The position numbers and the translations under genes were made by a program. From Arthrobacter bambusae (GTDB taxonomy: Bacteria > Actinomycetota > Actinomycetes > Actinomycetales > Micrococcaceae), in NCBI RefSeq assembly GCF_030812595.1, contig NZ_JAUSSZ010000010.1, positions 62,001 through 126,000 on the forward strand: 64,000 bases of DNA, written 5' to 3'. Positions 8,034 through 17,092 of this stretch are shown piece after piece. Numbering within the stretch: position 1 is the first letter of the stretch; every line of letters starts with the position of its first letter. The notes beneath the pieces are model-generated. The model was not told where the DNA came from. It made no database searches and worked only from the letters and a program-made list of their open reading frames with translations.

Positions 8034-9659
8034 ATGAGCAACACGATTAACAACCTGCCGCTGGTCAGCGACGCCAGCCGACGCAACTTCCTCAAGCTGA
8101 CAGGGGCGATCGGAGCAGCGGCAGCCTTCACGGCCAGCTTGTCTGCCTGCGGCGGGCCCGCCTCCACCACCACGGGCGCGGCGAACAACACTGCGGCCGT
8201 CAACAAGGACCTCACCATCGAAGCAGGCATCTCGTATGCGCTGTCCACGGGTTTCGACCCGATGACGTCCTCCGGTGCCACACCGCAGGCCGCCAATCTG
8301 CACATCTTCGAAGGCCTCGTGGAGCTCCACCCCGCCACCCGCGAGCCATATAACGCGTTGGCAGCGGGCGACCCCAAGAAGGTCAACGACACCACCTATC
8401 AGGTAACCATCCGCGAGGGTGCCAAGTTCCACAACGGGGCCCCGGTCACCACCGACGACGTCGTCTACTCCTTCGTCCGGGTAATGGATCCGGCCAACAA
8501 GTCCCTGTTCTCCCAGTTCATTCCCTTCATCAAAGACGTCAAGGCCCTCGATGCCAAGACGGTGGAGTTCTCGCTGAAGTACCCGTTCCCGGGCTTCGGA
8601 CCGCGAATCTCCGTGGTGAAGGTGGTTCCGAAGGCGTTGGCCACGGCCGACCAGAAGGGATTCGATGCCAAGCCGGTCGGTTCCGGCCCCTACAAGCTGG
8701 TCTCGGCCGTCAAGGACGACAAGATCGTCTTCGAAGCGTTCGCCGACTACAACGGCCCCAAGCCGGCACTCGCCAAGGGCATGACCTGGCTGTTGCTCTC
8801 GGACGCGGCAGCCCGTGTCACCGCAGCCCAGTCGGGACGCGTCCAGGCGATCGAGGACGTCCCGTACCTGGACATGGACGGCCTCAAGTCCAAGACCCGG
8901 GTTGAATCCGTGCAGTCCTTCGGCATGCTGTTCCTGATGTTCAACTGCGCCAAGGCCCCGTTCGACAACAAGCTGGTCCGCCAGGCACTCCACTATGGAC
9001 TGGACAAGGACGCCATCATCAAGAAGGCCCTGTTCGGTAATGCAAAGGCCGCATCGTCATACTTTCAAGAGGGCCACCCGGACTACGTCAAAGCCAAGAA
9101 TGTCTACGGCTATGATCCCCAGAAGGCCGCGGACCTCCTCAAGCAGGCCGGTGTGAGCAACCTCGAATTCGAGCTGCTCACCACGGACACCGCCTGGGTC
9201 AAGGACGTTGCGCCGCTGATGCTCGAATCGTGGAACAAGATCCCCGGCGTCAAGGTCACCGCCAAGAACCTGCAGTCCGGCGCCTTGTACTCAGACCGTG
9301 TGGGCAAAGCCGACTACTCCGTTGCCGCCGCCCCGGGCGATCCTTCCGTCTTCGGCAACGACGCAGACCTGCTGTTGAGCTGGTTCTACTCGGGCGCCAC
9401 CTGGATGGCAAAGCGCGCCTACTGGACCACTCCGGAAAGCGCCACCCTCCAGGGCCTGATGGATAAAGGCTCGCAGGCCGCGGCCGCTGATGCGAAGAAG
9501 ATCACCGGACAGATCGTGGACCTCGTCTCCGAGGAACTCCCGTTGTACCCGATCTTCCACCGCCAACTCCCCAGCGCGTGGGACGAAAAGAAGCTCTCAG
9601 GCTTCAAGCCGCTGCCCACCACGGGACTGTCCTTCATCGGCGTCGGCCGCACTTCGTAG
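8034..9659 (+). CDS. siaE: Peptide/nickel-type ABC substrate-binding lipoprotein, probably for sialic acid
   Basis: 541 residues, SBP_bac_5 family. The N-terminus has a twin-arginine signal (R16-R17 in SRRNFLK) ending in the lipobox LSAC with Cys39, so it is a Tat-exported lipoprotein. The ATG at 8034 is chosen because GGTGAGG lies 7 bp upstream; an in-frame GTG at 8019 lacks a site. It is the first gene of the transporter-nan cluster. The substrate is inferred from the neighbours: similar four-gene transporters serve sialic acid in C. glutamicum (Sia) and Haemophilus ducreyi (Sat). Confidence 0.85.
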   Translation: MSNTINNLPLVSDASRRNFLKLTGAIGAAAAFTASLSACGGPASTTTGAANNTAAVNKDLTIEAGISYALSTGFDPMTSSGATPQAANLHIFEGLVELHPATREPYNALAAGDPKKVNDTTYQVTIREGAKFHNGAPVTTDDVVYSFVRVMDPANKSLFSQFIPFIKDVKALDAKTVEFSLKYPFPGFGPRISVVKVVPKALATADQKGFDAKPVGSGPYKLVSAVKDDKIVFEAFADYNGPKPALAKGMTWLLLSDAAARVTAAQSGRVQAIEDVPYLDMDGLKSKTRVESVQSFGMLFLMFNCAKAPFDNKLVRQALHYGLDKDAIIKKALFGNAKAASSYFQEGHPDYVKAKNVYGYDPQKAADLLKQAGVSNLEFELLTTDTAWVKDVAPLMLESWNKIPGVKVTAKNLQSGALYSDRVGKADYSVAAAPGDPSVFGNDADLLLSWFYSGATWMAKRAYWTTPESATLQGLMDKGSQAAAADAKKITGQIVDLVSEELPLYPIFHRQLPSAWDEKKLSGFKPLPTTGLSFIGVGRTS

Positions 9660-9710
9660 CACGCCGCACCCCCCCGCTGGGCCCCGTAACAAAGCAAACC
9701 GGAGAACAAA

Positions 9711-10667
9711 TTGGTCATGATATTGCGTCTGCTTGGACGCAGGCTCGCAGCATTGCCCTTGATGATCCTGGGCATCACGCTACTGGTCTTCCTCGTCCTA
9801 CAAGCAGCCCCAGGCGACCAGGCCAGCTCGGCCCTCGGCGAAGGCGCCAGCGAGGCCGCCAAACAGCAGTACCGCCAGGACAACGGCCTGAACGATCCCC
9901 TGTTCGTCCAATACTTCCGTTTCCTCGGAAGGCTCCTGCATCTCGATCTCGGCGTAACCACCCCGCCGTCGAAATCGGTCGCAGTCATGATCGCCTCGGC
10001 CTTCCCGCTCACCCTCCAGCTGACCTTCCTCGGCGTGATCATCGCCGTCGTCCTGTCCCTGGTTTTCGGCATCATCGGCGCCCTTTACCGCGACAAGTGG
10101 CAGGACCAGCTGGTCCGCATCTTCTCCATCGCGGCCATCGCCACCCCGTCCTTCTGGCTTGGCATCCTGCTCATCCAGTGGTTTGCGCTCGGAGACAACC
10201 CGATGTTTCCCTCGGGCGGAATCGCGACGCCGGAGTCCGGCTTCGGCGGTTGGCTCAACTCCATGGCGCTCCCGGCCCTTGCTCTCGGCATTCCGGTCTC
10301 GGCTTCCCTTATCCGCGTGGTCCGTACCTCCATGGTGGAGGAACTGGACCGCGACTACGTCCGGACAGCCATCGGCAACGGGGTCCCCTACCGCGAAGTG
10401 GTTTCCCGGAACGTCCTGCGCAACGCGCTAGTGACTCCCGTAACCGTGCTGGGACTCCGGATCGGCTACCTACTGGGCGGCGCCGTCGTGATTGAAATGA
10501 TCTTCGCCCTTCCCGGCATGGGCCAACTGATCCTCAACGGCATCACCAACCTGGACGTCAACCTGGTCCAGGGAGTGGTCCTCACCATCTCGGTCACCTT
10601 CGTCCTGGTGAACATCGTCGTGGACCTCCTGTACCTGCTCATCAACCCCCGAATCAGGACGGTATAG
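9711..10667 (+). CDS. siaF: ABC transporter permease (DppB-like)
   Basis: 318 residues with about six membrane helices and the inner-membrane-component loop (EELDRDYVRTAIGNGVPYREVV), family BPD_transp_1. GGAGAA at 9701 suits a TTG start at 9711 (6-bp gap); the ATG at 9717 is the alternative, two codons later. It is followed after 2 bp by the permease-ATPase fusion gene. Confidence 0.88.
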   Translation: MVMILRLLGRRLAALPLMILGITLLVFLVLQAAPGDQASSALGEGASEAAKQQYRQDNGLNDPLFVQYFRFLGRLLHLDLGVTTPPSKSVAVMIASAFPLTLQLTFLGVIIAVVLSLVFGIIGALYRDKWQDQLVRIFSIAAIATPSFWLGILLIQWFALGDNPMFPSGGIATPESGFGGWLNSMALPALALGIPVSASLIRVVRTSMVEELDRDYVRTAIGNGVPYREVVSRNVLRNALVTPVTVLGLRIGYLLGGAVVIEMIFALPGMGQLILNGITNLDVNLVQGVVLTISVTFVLVNIVVDLLYLLINPRIRTV

Positions 10668-10669
10668 CC

Positions 10670-12808
10670 ATGCGCAGCAAACTTGCTGAACGGCTCAGCA
10701 CCCCGGGCGTCCGCTTCAAGTCGCTCCCTTGGGGATCGCGTTTTGCCCTGTTGTTCCTCGTGGTCATCGCCTTGGCGGCGATTTTCGCGCCGATGATCGC
10801 GCCACACGACCCCCTCGAAACGTTCATTCCGGCGCAAGCTCCGGACGGCGACCACTTCTTCGGCACCGACCGGCTCGGCCGCGACGTCTTCTCCAGGCTC
10901 CTCTACGGCTCGCAGTCCTCGCTCATGATCGGCCTCGGAGCGGTGGCCCTCGCCATCGTCATCGGCGCGGTGCTCGGATCCCTCGCCGCCACATCCAGCA
11001 AGGCCGTCAACGAGATCATCATGCGGCTCATGGACATCCTCATGGCATTCCCGGGCATCGCCCTGGCAGCCGTACTGTTGGCGGCGTTCGGCAACTCGGT
11101 ACCGACCATCATCGTCGCCATCGCCATCATCTACACCCCTCAGCTCGCCAGGGTAGTCCGCGCCAACGTGCTGGCCCAATACGGCGAAGACTACGTCCGC
11201 GCCGAACGGGTGATGGGTGCGAGCCGCCCCTACATCCTGCTTAAGCACATTGTCCGCAATACCGCGGCGCCGGTGCTGGTTTTCGCCACGGTCATGGTGG
11301 CCGACGCCATCATCCTCGAAGCCTCGCTGTCCTTCCTCGGCGCCGGTGTCCAGGATCCTGCGCCGTCGTGGGGAAACGTCATCTCCTACGGCCGCAACCT
11401 GGTCCTGTCCGGCGGCTGGTGGGCAACCACCTTCGCCGGCCTCACGATCCTGCTCACCGTGCTTGCGCTGAACATCCTCGCCGAGGGCCTCACCGACGCC
11501 ATGGTGAACCCGAAGCTGCGCAAGGCCCCGGTGGTGAAGGACGACGACGGTGCTGCCGCTGCTTTTGCCGGCGCCGCCGTGGCCGGTGCCGGCATCGATA
11601 CCGAAATCGCGACGTCGGTCGCCCAAGCGTCCGTCGTGGAACAACACGAACTCGACGGCGTACGTGCCGCCAACGGCGATCCGCTCACCGAAGAGGACTA
11701 CACGGCGTCGGCCCTTAGTGATCCGCGGCTCGCAATAGCCAATCCGCACGCGCTGCTGGATAAGGAACTGGAGCTTCTCGCTTCCATCGAGGCGAAGCGC
11801 ACGGACCGGCTCCCCCAGGTTCCCGCCGGCGCCCGGAACGTGCTGGAGGTCAAGAACCTTTCCATCCGCTTCCCCGGCCGCTTCGGCGAAACCGCGATCG
11901 TGGACAACGTCTCCTTCACCGTCCGCGAAGGCGAAACCATGGGCCTGGTGGGCGAATCCGGTTGCGGCAAGTCCATCACGTCGCTCGCGATCATGGGCCT
12001 CCTGCCAAAGACAGCCGAGATCACCGGTTCCATCATCTTCGATGGCACGGAACTCCTGGACCCGGGCTCGAAACACAGCAACGCCAAGTCCTACCAGGGC
12101 CTGCGCGGCGAACAGATCGCCATGGTCTACCAGGACGCTCTGAGTTCGCTTAACCCGTCCATGAAGATCAAGGAGCAGATGACCCAGCTGACCAGGCGCG
12201 GCGGCCGCAAGACCCCCGCCGAGTTGCTGGAAATGGTGAAGCTCGATCCCGTCCGCACGCTCGCCAGCTACCCGCACGAGCTCTCCGGCGGCCAGCGCCA
12301 ACGCGTCCTCATCGCCATGGCGCTCTCTCGATCACCGAAAATCGTGGTGGCAGACGAACCCACCACCGCCCTCGACGTCACCGTCCAGAAGCAAGTCGTT
12401 GAACTACTCAACGAACTTCGCGAACAGCTGGGCTTCGCCATGGTCTTCGTCAGCCACGACCTCGCACTGGTTGCCTCCCTGGCGCACCGGATCACGGTCA
12501 TGTACGCCGGCCAGGTGGTGGAATCCGCACAGGCTTCGGAGCTCCTGCAGAACCCGCGCCACGAATACACACGCGGCCTGTTGGGCGCAGTCCTTTCGAT
12601 CGAGGCCGACGCCGTCCGCCTCCACCAGATTCCCGGCACCGTCCCCTCCCCACGCGATTTCGCCGAGGGCGACCGCTTTGCGGCACGGTCATTGAGGCCA
12701 GACGCGGATCCGAACCAGCAATTGGTCCTCGCGGTCGTCGAACCCGCCGGCGGCGGAGCGGACAGGGACCACTACTGGGCCAGCCACCTGAAGGAGGACG
12801 CAAAGTGA
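10670..12808 (+). CDS. siaG: Fused ABC permease (DppC-like) and ATPase (DppD-like)
   Basis: 712 residues. Residues 1-290 form a DppC-type permease with about six helices and the EDYVRAERVMGAS coupling loop. Residues 290-385 are an Ala-rich hydrophilic linker. Residues 388-712 form a complete ATPase: Walker A GESGCGKS, signature LSGGQRQR, Walker B KIVVADEP and a C-terminal oligopeptide-type extension. With the next gene it supplies both ATPases, so four genes cover the usual five parts. No frameshift is seen; the fusion is a genuine open frame. Confidence 0.92.
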   Translation: MRSKLAERLSTPGVRFKSLPWGSRFALLFLVVIALAAIFAPMIAPHDPLETFIPAQAPDGDHFFGTDRLGRDVFSRLLYGSQSSLMIGLGAVALAIVIGAVLGSLAATSSKAVNEIIMRLMDILMAFPGIALAAVLLAAFGNSVPTIIVAIAIIYTPQLARVVRANVLAQYGEDYVRAERVMGASRPYILLKHIVRNTAAPVLVFATVMVADAIILEASLSFLGAGVQDPAPSWGNVISYGRNLVLSGGWWATTFAGLTILLTVLALNILAEGLTDAMVNPKLRKAPVVKDDDGAAAAFAGAAVAGAGIDTEIATSVAQASVVEQHELDGVRAANGDPLTEEDYTASALSDPRLAIANPHALLDKELELLASIEAKRTDRLPQVPAGARNVLEVKNLSIRFPGRFGETAIVDNVSFTVREGETMGLVGESGCGKSITSLAIMGLLPKTAEITGSIIFDGTELLDPGSKHSNAKSYQGLRGEQIAMVYQDALSSLNPSMKIKEQMTQLTRRGGRKTPAELLEMVKLDPVRTLASYPHELSGGQRQRVLIAMALSRSPKIVVADEPTTALDVTVQKQVVELLNELREQLGFAMVFVSHDLALVASLAHRITVMYAGQVVESAQASELLQNPRHEYTRGLLGAVLSIEADAVRLHQIPGTVPSPRDFAEGDRFAARSLRPDADPNQQLVLAVVEPAGGGADRDHYWASHLKEDAK

Positions 12809-13623
12809 TTGACTCCGTACAGTCCCGCACGGCCAAGCCGGTCATCGAGCTCAAAGACGTCAAGGTCCACCACCGGGCCCGCACCGGCGGCCTGTTCCGG
12901 CCCAACATCGTCAAGGCAGTCAACGGCGTTGACTTCAGCATCAGCCGCGGCGAAACGGTAGGCATCGTCGGCGAGTCCGGCTGCGGCAAGTCCACGCTCG
13001 CTTCAGTGCTCGTGGGACTCCAGGCCCCGACGTCGGGCGAAGTGCTCTTCCACGGAAAGCCGGCCATCAAACGGAACGCCCGGATGCGCAAGGAATTCGG
13101 ACGCGCCGTATCCGTGGTGTTCCAGGACCCGGCTACGGCGCTCAACCCGCGCATGACCATCCAGGACATCCTCACCGATCCCCTGCAAGTGCACGGAATC
13201 GGCAACGCCGTGACCCGCTCGGCCAAGGTCAAGGAACTGCTGGCGCTCGTGGGGTTGCCGCAATCGGCCGGCGAGGTCACGCCGTCGCACGTTTCCGGCG
13301 GACAACGCCAGCGCGTGGCGATCGCCCGCGCCCTCGCACTGGACCCGGACATCATTGTGGCCGACGAGCCGACATCGGCCCTCGACGTTTCCGTCCGCGC
13401 CCAGGTCCTGAACCTGCTATCCGATCTTAAAGCCCAGCTGAACCTCGGCATGGTGTTCATTTCGCACGACATCCAGACCGTCCGCTACGTCTCCGACCGC
13501 ATCTGTGTCATGTACTTCGGCCAGATCGTCGAAGAAGGGCCGGCCGCCCAAGTCTTCGACCACCCGAGCAACGACTACACCAAGAAGCTGCTCGGCGCCG
13601 CACCAAGCCTGCTCCACACCTAA
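12805..13623 (+). CDS. siaI: ABC transporter ATP-binding protein (DppF-like)
   Basis: 272 residues with Walker A GESGCGKST, signature VSGGQRQR and Walker B IIVADEPTSALD. The GTG start overlaps the upstream stop (GTGA) and is preceded by AAGGAGGA. It provides the second ATPase of the heterodimer and energises the putative sialic-acid importer. Confidence 0.9.
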   Translation: MIDSVQSRTAKPVIELKDVKVHHRARTGGLFRPNIVKAVNGVDFSISRGETVGIVGESGCGKSTLASVLVGLQAPTSGEVLFHGKPAIKRNARMRKEFGRAVSVVFQDPATALNPRMTIQDILTDPLQVHGIGNAVTRSAKVKELLALVGLPQSAGEVTPSHVSGGQRQRVAIARALALDPDIIVADEPTSALDVSVRAQVLNLLSDLKAQLNLGMVFISHDIQTVRYVSDRICVMYFGQIVEEGPAAQVFDHPSNDYTKKLLGAAPSLLHT

Positions 13624-13658
13624 GTTTTCCCATCCAGTTCCAAGCAACGGAGATTTCT

Positions 13659-14576
13659 GTGTCTACTCAGTTCCAGGGCGTCATTCCCCCGGTCATCACA
13701 CCCCGCCACGCAGACGGCCGCGTTGACACCGCGTCCCTGAAAAACGTCACCAAACACCTGCTCGACGGCGGCGTGTCCGGCCTTTTCGTACTGGGATCCT
13801 CGGGCGAGGTCCCCTACATGACCAACGAAGAGCGCGAACTGGTGGTCTCGGCAGTCGCCGACGCGAACGCCGGCGCGGTGCCCCTGATCGTCGGCGCCAA
13901 CGAACAAACCACCAACCGCGTCATCGAAGAAGCGCGCAAGGTCGTGGACCTCGGCGCCGACGCAATCGTGGTCACCTCCATGTACTACGCCATCGGCAAC
14001 ACCCAGGAGACCGAAACCCATTTCCGCAGCATCCACGCTGCCGTGGACAAGCCGATCTTCGCCTACGACGTCCCCGTCCGCACCCACTTCAAACTGCCCA
14101 CCGACCTCCTGGTCCGTCTCGGCCGCGACGGCGTCATCGCAGGAGTCAAGGACTCCTCCGGCGACGACGTCTCCTTCCGCCAACTCCTCCTCGGCGCCAA
14201 GGACATCCCCGACTTCGACATCTTCACGGGCCACGAAATAGTCGTGGACGGCGCCCTCCTCGCCGGTGCCCAAGGCGTAGTCCCCGGCCTCGGAAACGTA
14301 GACCCCGCCGGCTACCGCCGCCTGTTCGACGCCGCCCAAGACGGAGACTGGGCCGCCGCCGCCGCCGAACAGGACCGCTTGGCCGATCTGTTCAACATCG
14401 TCTACACCCCCAACGGCCGAGTCTCTGGCGGCGCGGCAGGACTAGGCGCGTTCAAGACCGCCCTCCAACTCATGGGCATCATCGAATCCAACACCATGAG
14501 CGCCCCCATGCCCGCCCTGAACGCCGAAGAAACCTCCGCAATCCGGGTCATCCTCGAGCGCAACGGTTTGGTCTAG
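13659..14576 (+). CDS. nanA: DapA-superfamily aldolase, probable N-acetylneuraminate lyase
   Basis: 305 residues, class I aldolase barrel. GSSGE at 46-50 binds the carboxylate, Tyr136 (in YDVP) is the proton relay and Lys164 (in GVKDSSGD) forms the Schiff base. N-acetylneuraminate lyase splits sialic acid into pyruvate and N-acetylmannosamine (ManNAc). The family also contains dihydrodipicolinate synthase and KDG aldolases; the assignment relies on nanK and nanE following on the same strand and on the transporter. Start GTG at 13659 is 35 bp after siaI, with GGAG upstream. Confidence 0.8.
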   Translation: MSTQFQGVIPPVITPRHADGRVDTASLKNVTKHLLDGGVSGLFVLGSSGEVPYMTNEERELVVSAVADANAGAVPLIVGANEQTTNRVIEEARKVVDLGADAIVVTSMYYAIGNTQETETHFRSIHAAVDKPIFAYDVPVRTHFKLPTDLLVRLGRDGVIAGVKDSSGDDVSFRQLLLGAKDIPDFDIFTGHEIVVDGALLAGAQGVVPGLGNVDPAGYRRLFDAAQDGDWAAAAAEQDRLADLFNIVYTPNGRVSGGAAGLGAFKTALQLMGIIESNTMSAPMPALNAEETSAIRVILERNGLV

Positions 14577-14606
14577 GTTTTGGTCTAGGGGGCTGACCTG
14601 AGTGCC

Positions 14607-14698
14607 TTGCCGAGCGTCGCCTTGGCGGGTTGCCGAGCGTCGCCTTAGCGGTTTGCCGAGCGTCGACTTGCCGGGTTGCCGAGCGTCGCCTTGCCGAT
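14607..14698. repeat. 23-bp tandem repeat, four units
   Basis: Four units of exactly 23 bp start at 14607, 14630, 14653 and 14676, each opening with TTGCCGAGCGTCG. A fifth, worn unit follows. The period is not a multiple of three and no open frame uses it. It lies just after nanA. Confidence 0.92.
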
Positions 14699-14740
14699 TT
14701 GGCGTTGTCGGGTCGTGCCGCAGGGCCAGTTTTGCCGTCC

Positions 14741-15047
14741 CTTAGACACCTCCCGCCATGCCGTTCCGGTCGCTGAGCGACCTGCACGACATTCTGGTCG
14801 GCGATGCGGGACTACACAAAACCATCCCTCCGCCACTCGGGCGTTCGGGCCACCATTCGCTTCGGGAACATTGGTATCCGCTTGCGCCGCAGGCGGCGGC
14901 CTGCGATCAGTCGGTCGACTGCCGGGAGCGTCAGGTGAGCCGATTGCGCAAAGCGCGGGCGCATTATTTCGTGTAGGCGCGCATCGCCGACCAGAGTCGT
15001 CTGAAGGTCGCCCAGCGACCGGAAGACGACGCCGGGAGGTGTCTAAG
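14741..15047. mobile_element. 307-bp fold-back element with long inverted ends
   Basis: The ends are a perfect 15-bp inverted repeat (CTTAGACACCTCCCG and its complement). Inverted similarity continues imperfectly for about 77 bp from each end, including TTCCGGTCGCT and TCTGGTCGGCGATGCG on both sides. There is no transposase or credible open frame, so it looks like a non-autonomous MITE-type insertion. No clear target-site duplication is visible. Confidence 0.7.
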
Positions 15048-15081
15048 CGCCGGCGAAATGATGCGTGCGCGCTGCCCCAGC

Positions 15082-15148
15082 CCCCAACTAACCTGGCCAC
15101 AGCGACACAGCACAAAGACGCGATCCAGCCCCAACTAACCTGACCACA
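15082..15148. repeat. Pair of 20-bp direct repeats upstream of nanK
   Basis: CCCCAACTAACCTGGCCACA (15082-15101) and a copy differing by one base (15129-15148) are 47 bp apart, 55 bp before the nanK start. They may be operator sites or a small dispersed repeat; the sequence does not decide. Confidence 0.6.
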
Positions 15149-15202
15149 AACCAAGCGCAACGCGGGCTCGGACCCAGCAATCGAACCATCCGGAGGACAA
15201 AC

Positions 15203-16162
15203 ATGATGTACGTGGTCGGGGTCGATCTTGGGGGGACCAAGACTGCCGCGGGGGTTGTTTCGGGCGATGGTGAGGTGTTGTTCTCGGAGCAGATTCCTAC
15301 GCTGAACCGGGGTGGGGGCGACGCCATTTTGAAGGCGACTGCGGCTCTCGTGGGGCGGCTCATGCGGCGGGCGGCGGGTGAGGGAATCGACGTCGGGCGT
15401 GTAGGGGTGGGTTCGGCCGGGGTCATCGATGCCGTGAATGGCGAGGTGGTTTCGGCGACTGATGCGATTCTGGGGTGGGCCGGGACCAGATTGACGGCTG
15501 GTTTGGCGCAACTCCTTGGCTTGCCCCGGGGGTCGGTCAGTGCGGTCAACGATGTGCATGCGCATGCTCTTGGTGAGGCGTGGCGTGGGGCGGCTGCAGG
15601 GTCTTCGAGTTCGTTGATGGTGGCTTTCGGGACGGGTGTGGGCGGAAGTTTCGTGCTGGACGGCTCTCCTGTTTTGGGGCACCACTATGTGGGTGGGCAC
15701 GTGGGGCACTTCGCTTCGCCGTACGCTTATCACGAGGGCATGGCCATCCCGTGCGTGTGCGGCGGCTCGGGCCACGTCGAGGCGATCGCTTCCGGACCGG
15801 CTATTCATGAATCTTTCCTCCGTTTCGGTGGCTCCCCCGAAGTCCCGGATACCCGTGCGGTGTTTGCCTTGGCTCACGACGGCGATCGTGCCGCCTCGGC
15901 TGACAGGGCTGCGGCCGTCAAAGCCATCGGTGCCGGAGCAGGTGCCGCCGGGCAGGCGATCGGCGGGCTCGTCAACATCCTCGACCCGGAGACGGTGGTA
16001 GTTTCAGGCGGTTTGTCGGATGTGGGAGATTTCTGGTGGAAACCCATGGAACGCGCCCTGCGCAAAGAGCTCATGGGCCCACTGGCTGGCATTCCTGTGG
16101 TTCGCGCGACGCTAGGCAACACCGCGGCCATTGTGGGCGCGGCCAAACTCGTCCTGGACTGA
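15203..16162 (+). CDS. nanK: ROK-family sugar kinase, probable ManNAc kinase
   Basis: 319 residues. D8-LGGT is the phosphate-binding loop and N116-D117 contains the catalytic Asp. The zinc region reads CVCGGSGHVE at 184-193, so His191 stands where most ROK proteins have the third Cys. NanK phosphorylates ManNAc for NanE. GGAGG lies 6 bp before the ATG at 15203. The first third uses many more T- and G-ending codons than nanA or nanE, which may point to a separate origin. Other ROK glucokinases are the alternative. Confidence 0.8.
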   Translation: MMYVVGVDLGGTKTAAGVVSGDGEVLFSEQIPTLNRGGGDAILKATAALVGRLMRRAAGEGIDVGRVGVGSAGVIDAVNGEVVSATDAILGWAGTRLTAGLAQLLGLPRGSVSAVNDVHAHALGEAWRGAAAGSSSSLMVAFGTGVGGSFVLDGSPVLGHHYVGGHVGHFASPYAYHEGMAIPCVCGGSGHVEAIASGPAIHESFLRFGGSPEVPDTRAVFALAHDGDRAASADRAAAVKAIGAGAGAAGQAIGGLVNILDPETVVVSGGLSDVGDFWWKPMERALRKELMGPLAGIPVVRATLGNTAAIVGAAKLVLD

Positions 16163-16167
16163 CTCCG

Positions 16168-16236
16168 CAACACCCGAACGCCCAAATACCCAAATACCGG
16201 AATTACCCGAACACCCAAGTACCCGAACACCCTCGC
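16168..16236. repeat. Low-complexity ACCCGAACACCCAA-type repeat
   Basis: The nanK-nanE gap is filled with diverged copies of a unit like ACCCGAACACCCAAGTACCC. It ends just before the nanE ribosome site. Confidence 0.7.
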
Positions 16237-16249
16237 AAGGAGATACCCC

Positions 16250-16936
16250 GTGATCCTGACCCCCGATGGCCTCGAAGCCCTCCGCTCGCAGTTGATCGTC
16301 TCCTGCCAGGCCTACCCGGGCGAGCCCATGCGCGATCCCCGGACGACCGGCCAAGTGGCGGCGTCGGCGGTTATCGGAGGTGCCGCGGCAGTCCGGGTCC
16401 AGGGGCTCGCGGACGTCCAGTTCGCCCGGGCGGCGGTGGAGGTTCCGGTGATCGGGCTCTGGAAGGACGGCCACGACGGGGTGTTCATCACCCCGACACT
16501 CCGGCATGCCCTCGCCGTCGCGAATGCCGGCGCACACCTCGTGGCAATCGACGGCACGCGGCGCCCGCGGCCCGACGGCTTGAGCCTTAAACAAACGGTC
16601 GACGGCATCCACGCCGAATCACAGGCCTTGGTCATGGCTGATTGCGGTTCCTTCGCTGATGCGGTGGCCGCCGTCGAAGCAGGCGTTGACCTGATCGGTA
16701 CCACGCTGGCCGGCTACACCGGGGAACGCCCCAAGACAGAAGGCCCCGATCTTGAACTCATCGCGGAGATCGCCGGCGCCGGACTAGGCAAGCCGCTCAT
16801 CGCCGAGGGCCGCATCCACACCCCCGCGCAGGCCCGCCAAGCGCTCGACGCCGGTGCGTTCGCCGTCGTCGTCGGTACCGCCATCACGCATCCTGCGAGC
16901 ATCACGGGCTGGTTCAAGGACGCATTGGACGCCTAG
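16250..16936 (+). CDS. nanE: ManNAc-6-phosphate 2-epimerase
   Basis: 228 residues, TIM barrel. Lys72 (GLWKD) and Glu186 (IAEGRI) match the catalytic pair of the NanE family, and the GGAAAVRVQG and MADCGSFADA segments are typical. It converts ManNAc-6-P to GlcNAc-6-P, which would need nagA and nagB (not in this window) to enter glycolysis. The GTG start has AAGGAGAT 7 bp upstream. It closes the nan cluster. Confidence 0.93.
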   Translation: MILTPDGLEALRSQLIVSCQAYPGEPMRDPRTTGQVAASAVIGGAAAVRVQGLADVQFARAAVEVPVIGLWKDGHDGVFITPTLRHALAVANAGAHLVAIDGTRRPRPDGLSLKQTVDGIHAESQALVMADCGSFADAVAAVEAGVDLIGTTLAGYTGERPKTEGPDLELIAEIAGAGLGKPLIAEGRIHTPAQARQALDAGAFAVVVGTAITHPASITGWFKDALDA

Positions 16937-16953
16937 CTGAGGCCAAAACTGGA

Positions 16954-17045
16954 GGATTTTGCTGGATCATCCCGCTCCCGACCGAAAAGTTCGGCGCAAA
17001 TACGGGGCCGCCGGTTCCGCTCCGAGGGATGATCCAGCAGAATCC
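16954..17045. repeat. Palindromic intergenic repeat, copy 3
   Basis: 92 bp with inverted 20-bp ends (GGATTTTGCTGGATCATCCC, one mismatch). The inside differs from copies 1, 2 and 5. It lies between nanE and the next gene. Confidence 0.88.
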
Positions 17046-17092
17046 GACGCCACGCCCTCATTTCGGCCTGCCTCCGGGCGTAGGCTTCTCCC

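Noticed and set aside
7761..8993. 410-codon minus-strand open frame opposite siaE
   Set aside because: Mirror frame of a conserved transporter lipoprotein; no start signal or motifs.
10466..12301. 611-codon minus-strand open frame opposite siaF/siaG
   Set aside because: Acidic, His/Gly-rich translation typical of antisense frames in GC-rich genes.
14587..14720. CRISPR array
   Set aside because: The 23-bp units are adjacent with no spacers, and no cas gene is present. No CRISPR was seen elsewhere in the window.
14741..15047. Insertion sequence with its own transposase
   Set aside because: No frame inside the element encodes a recognisable transposase; it can only be a non-autonomous element.
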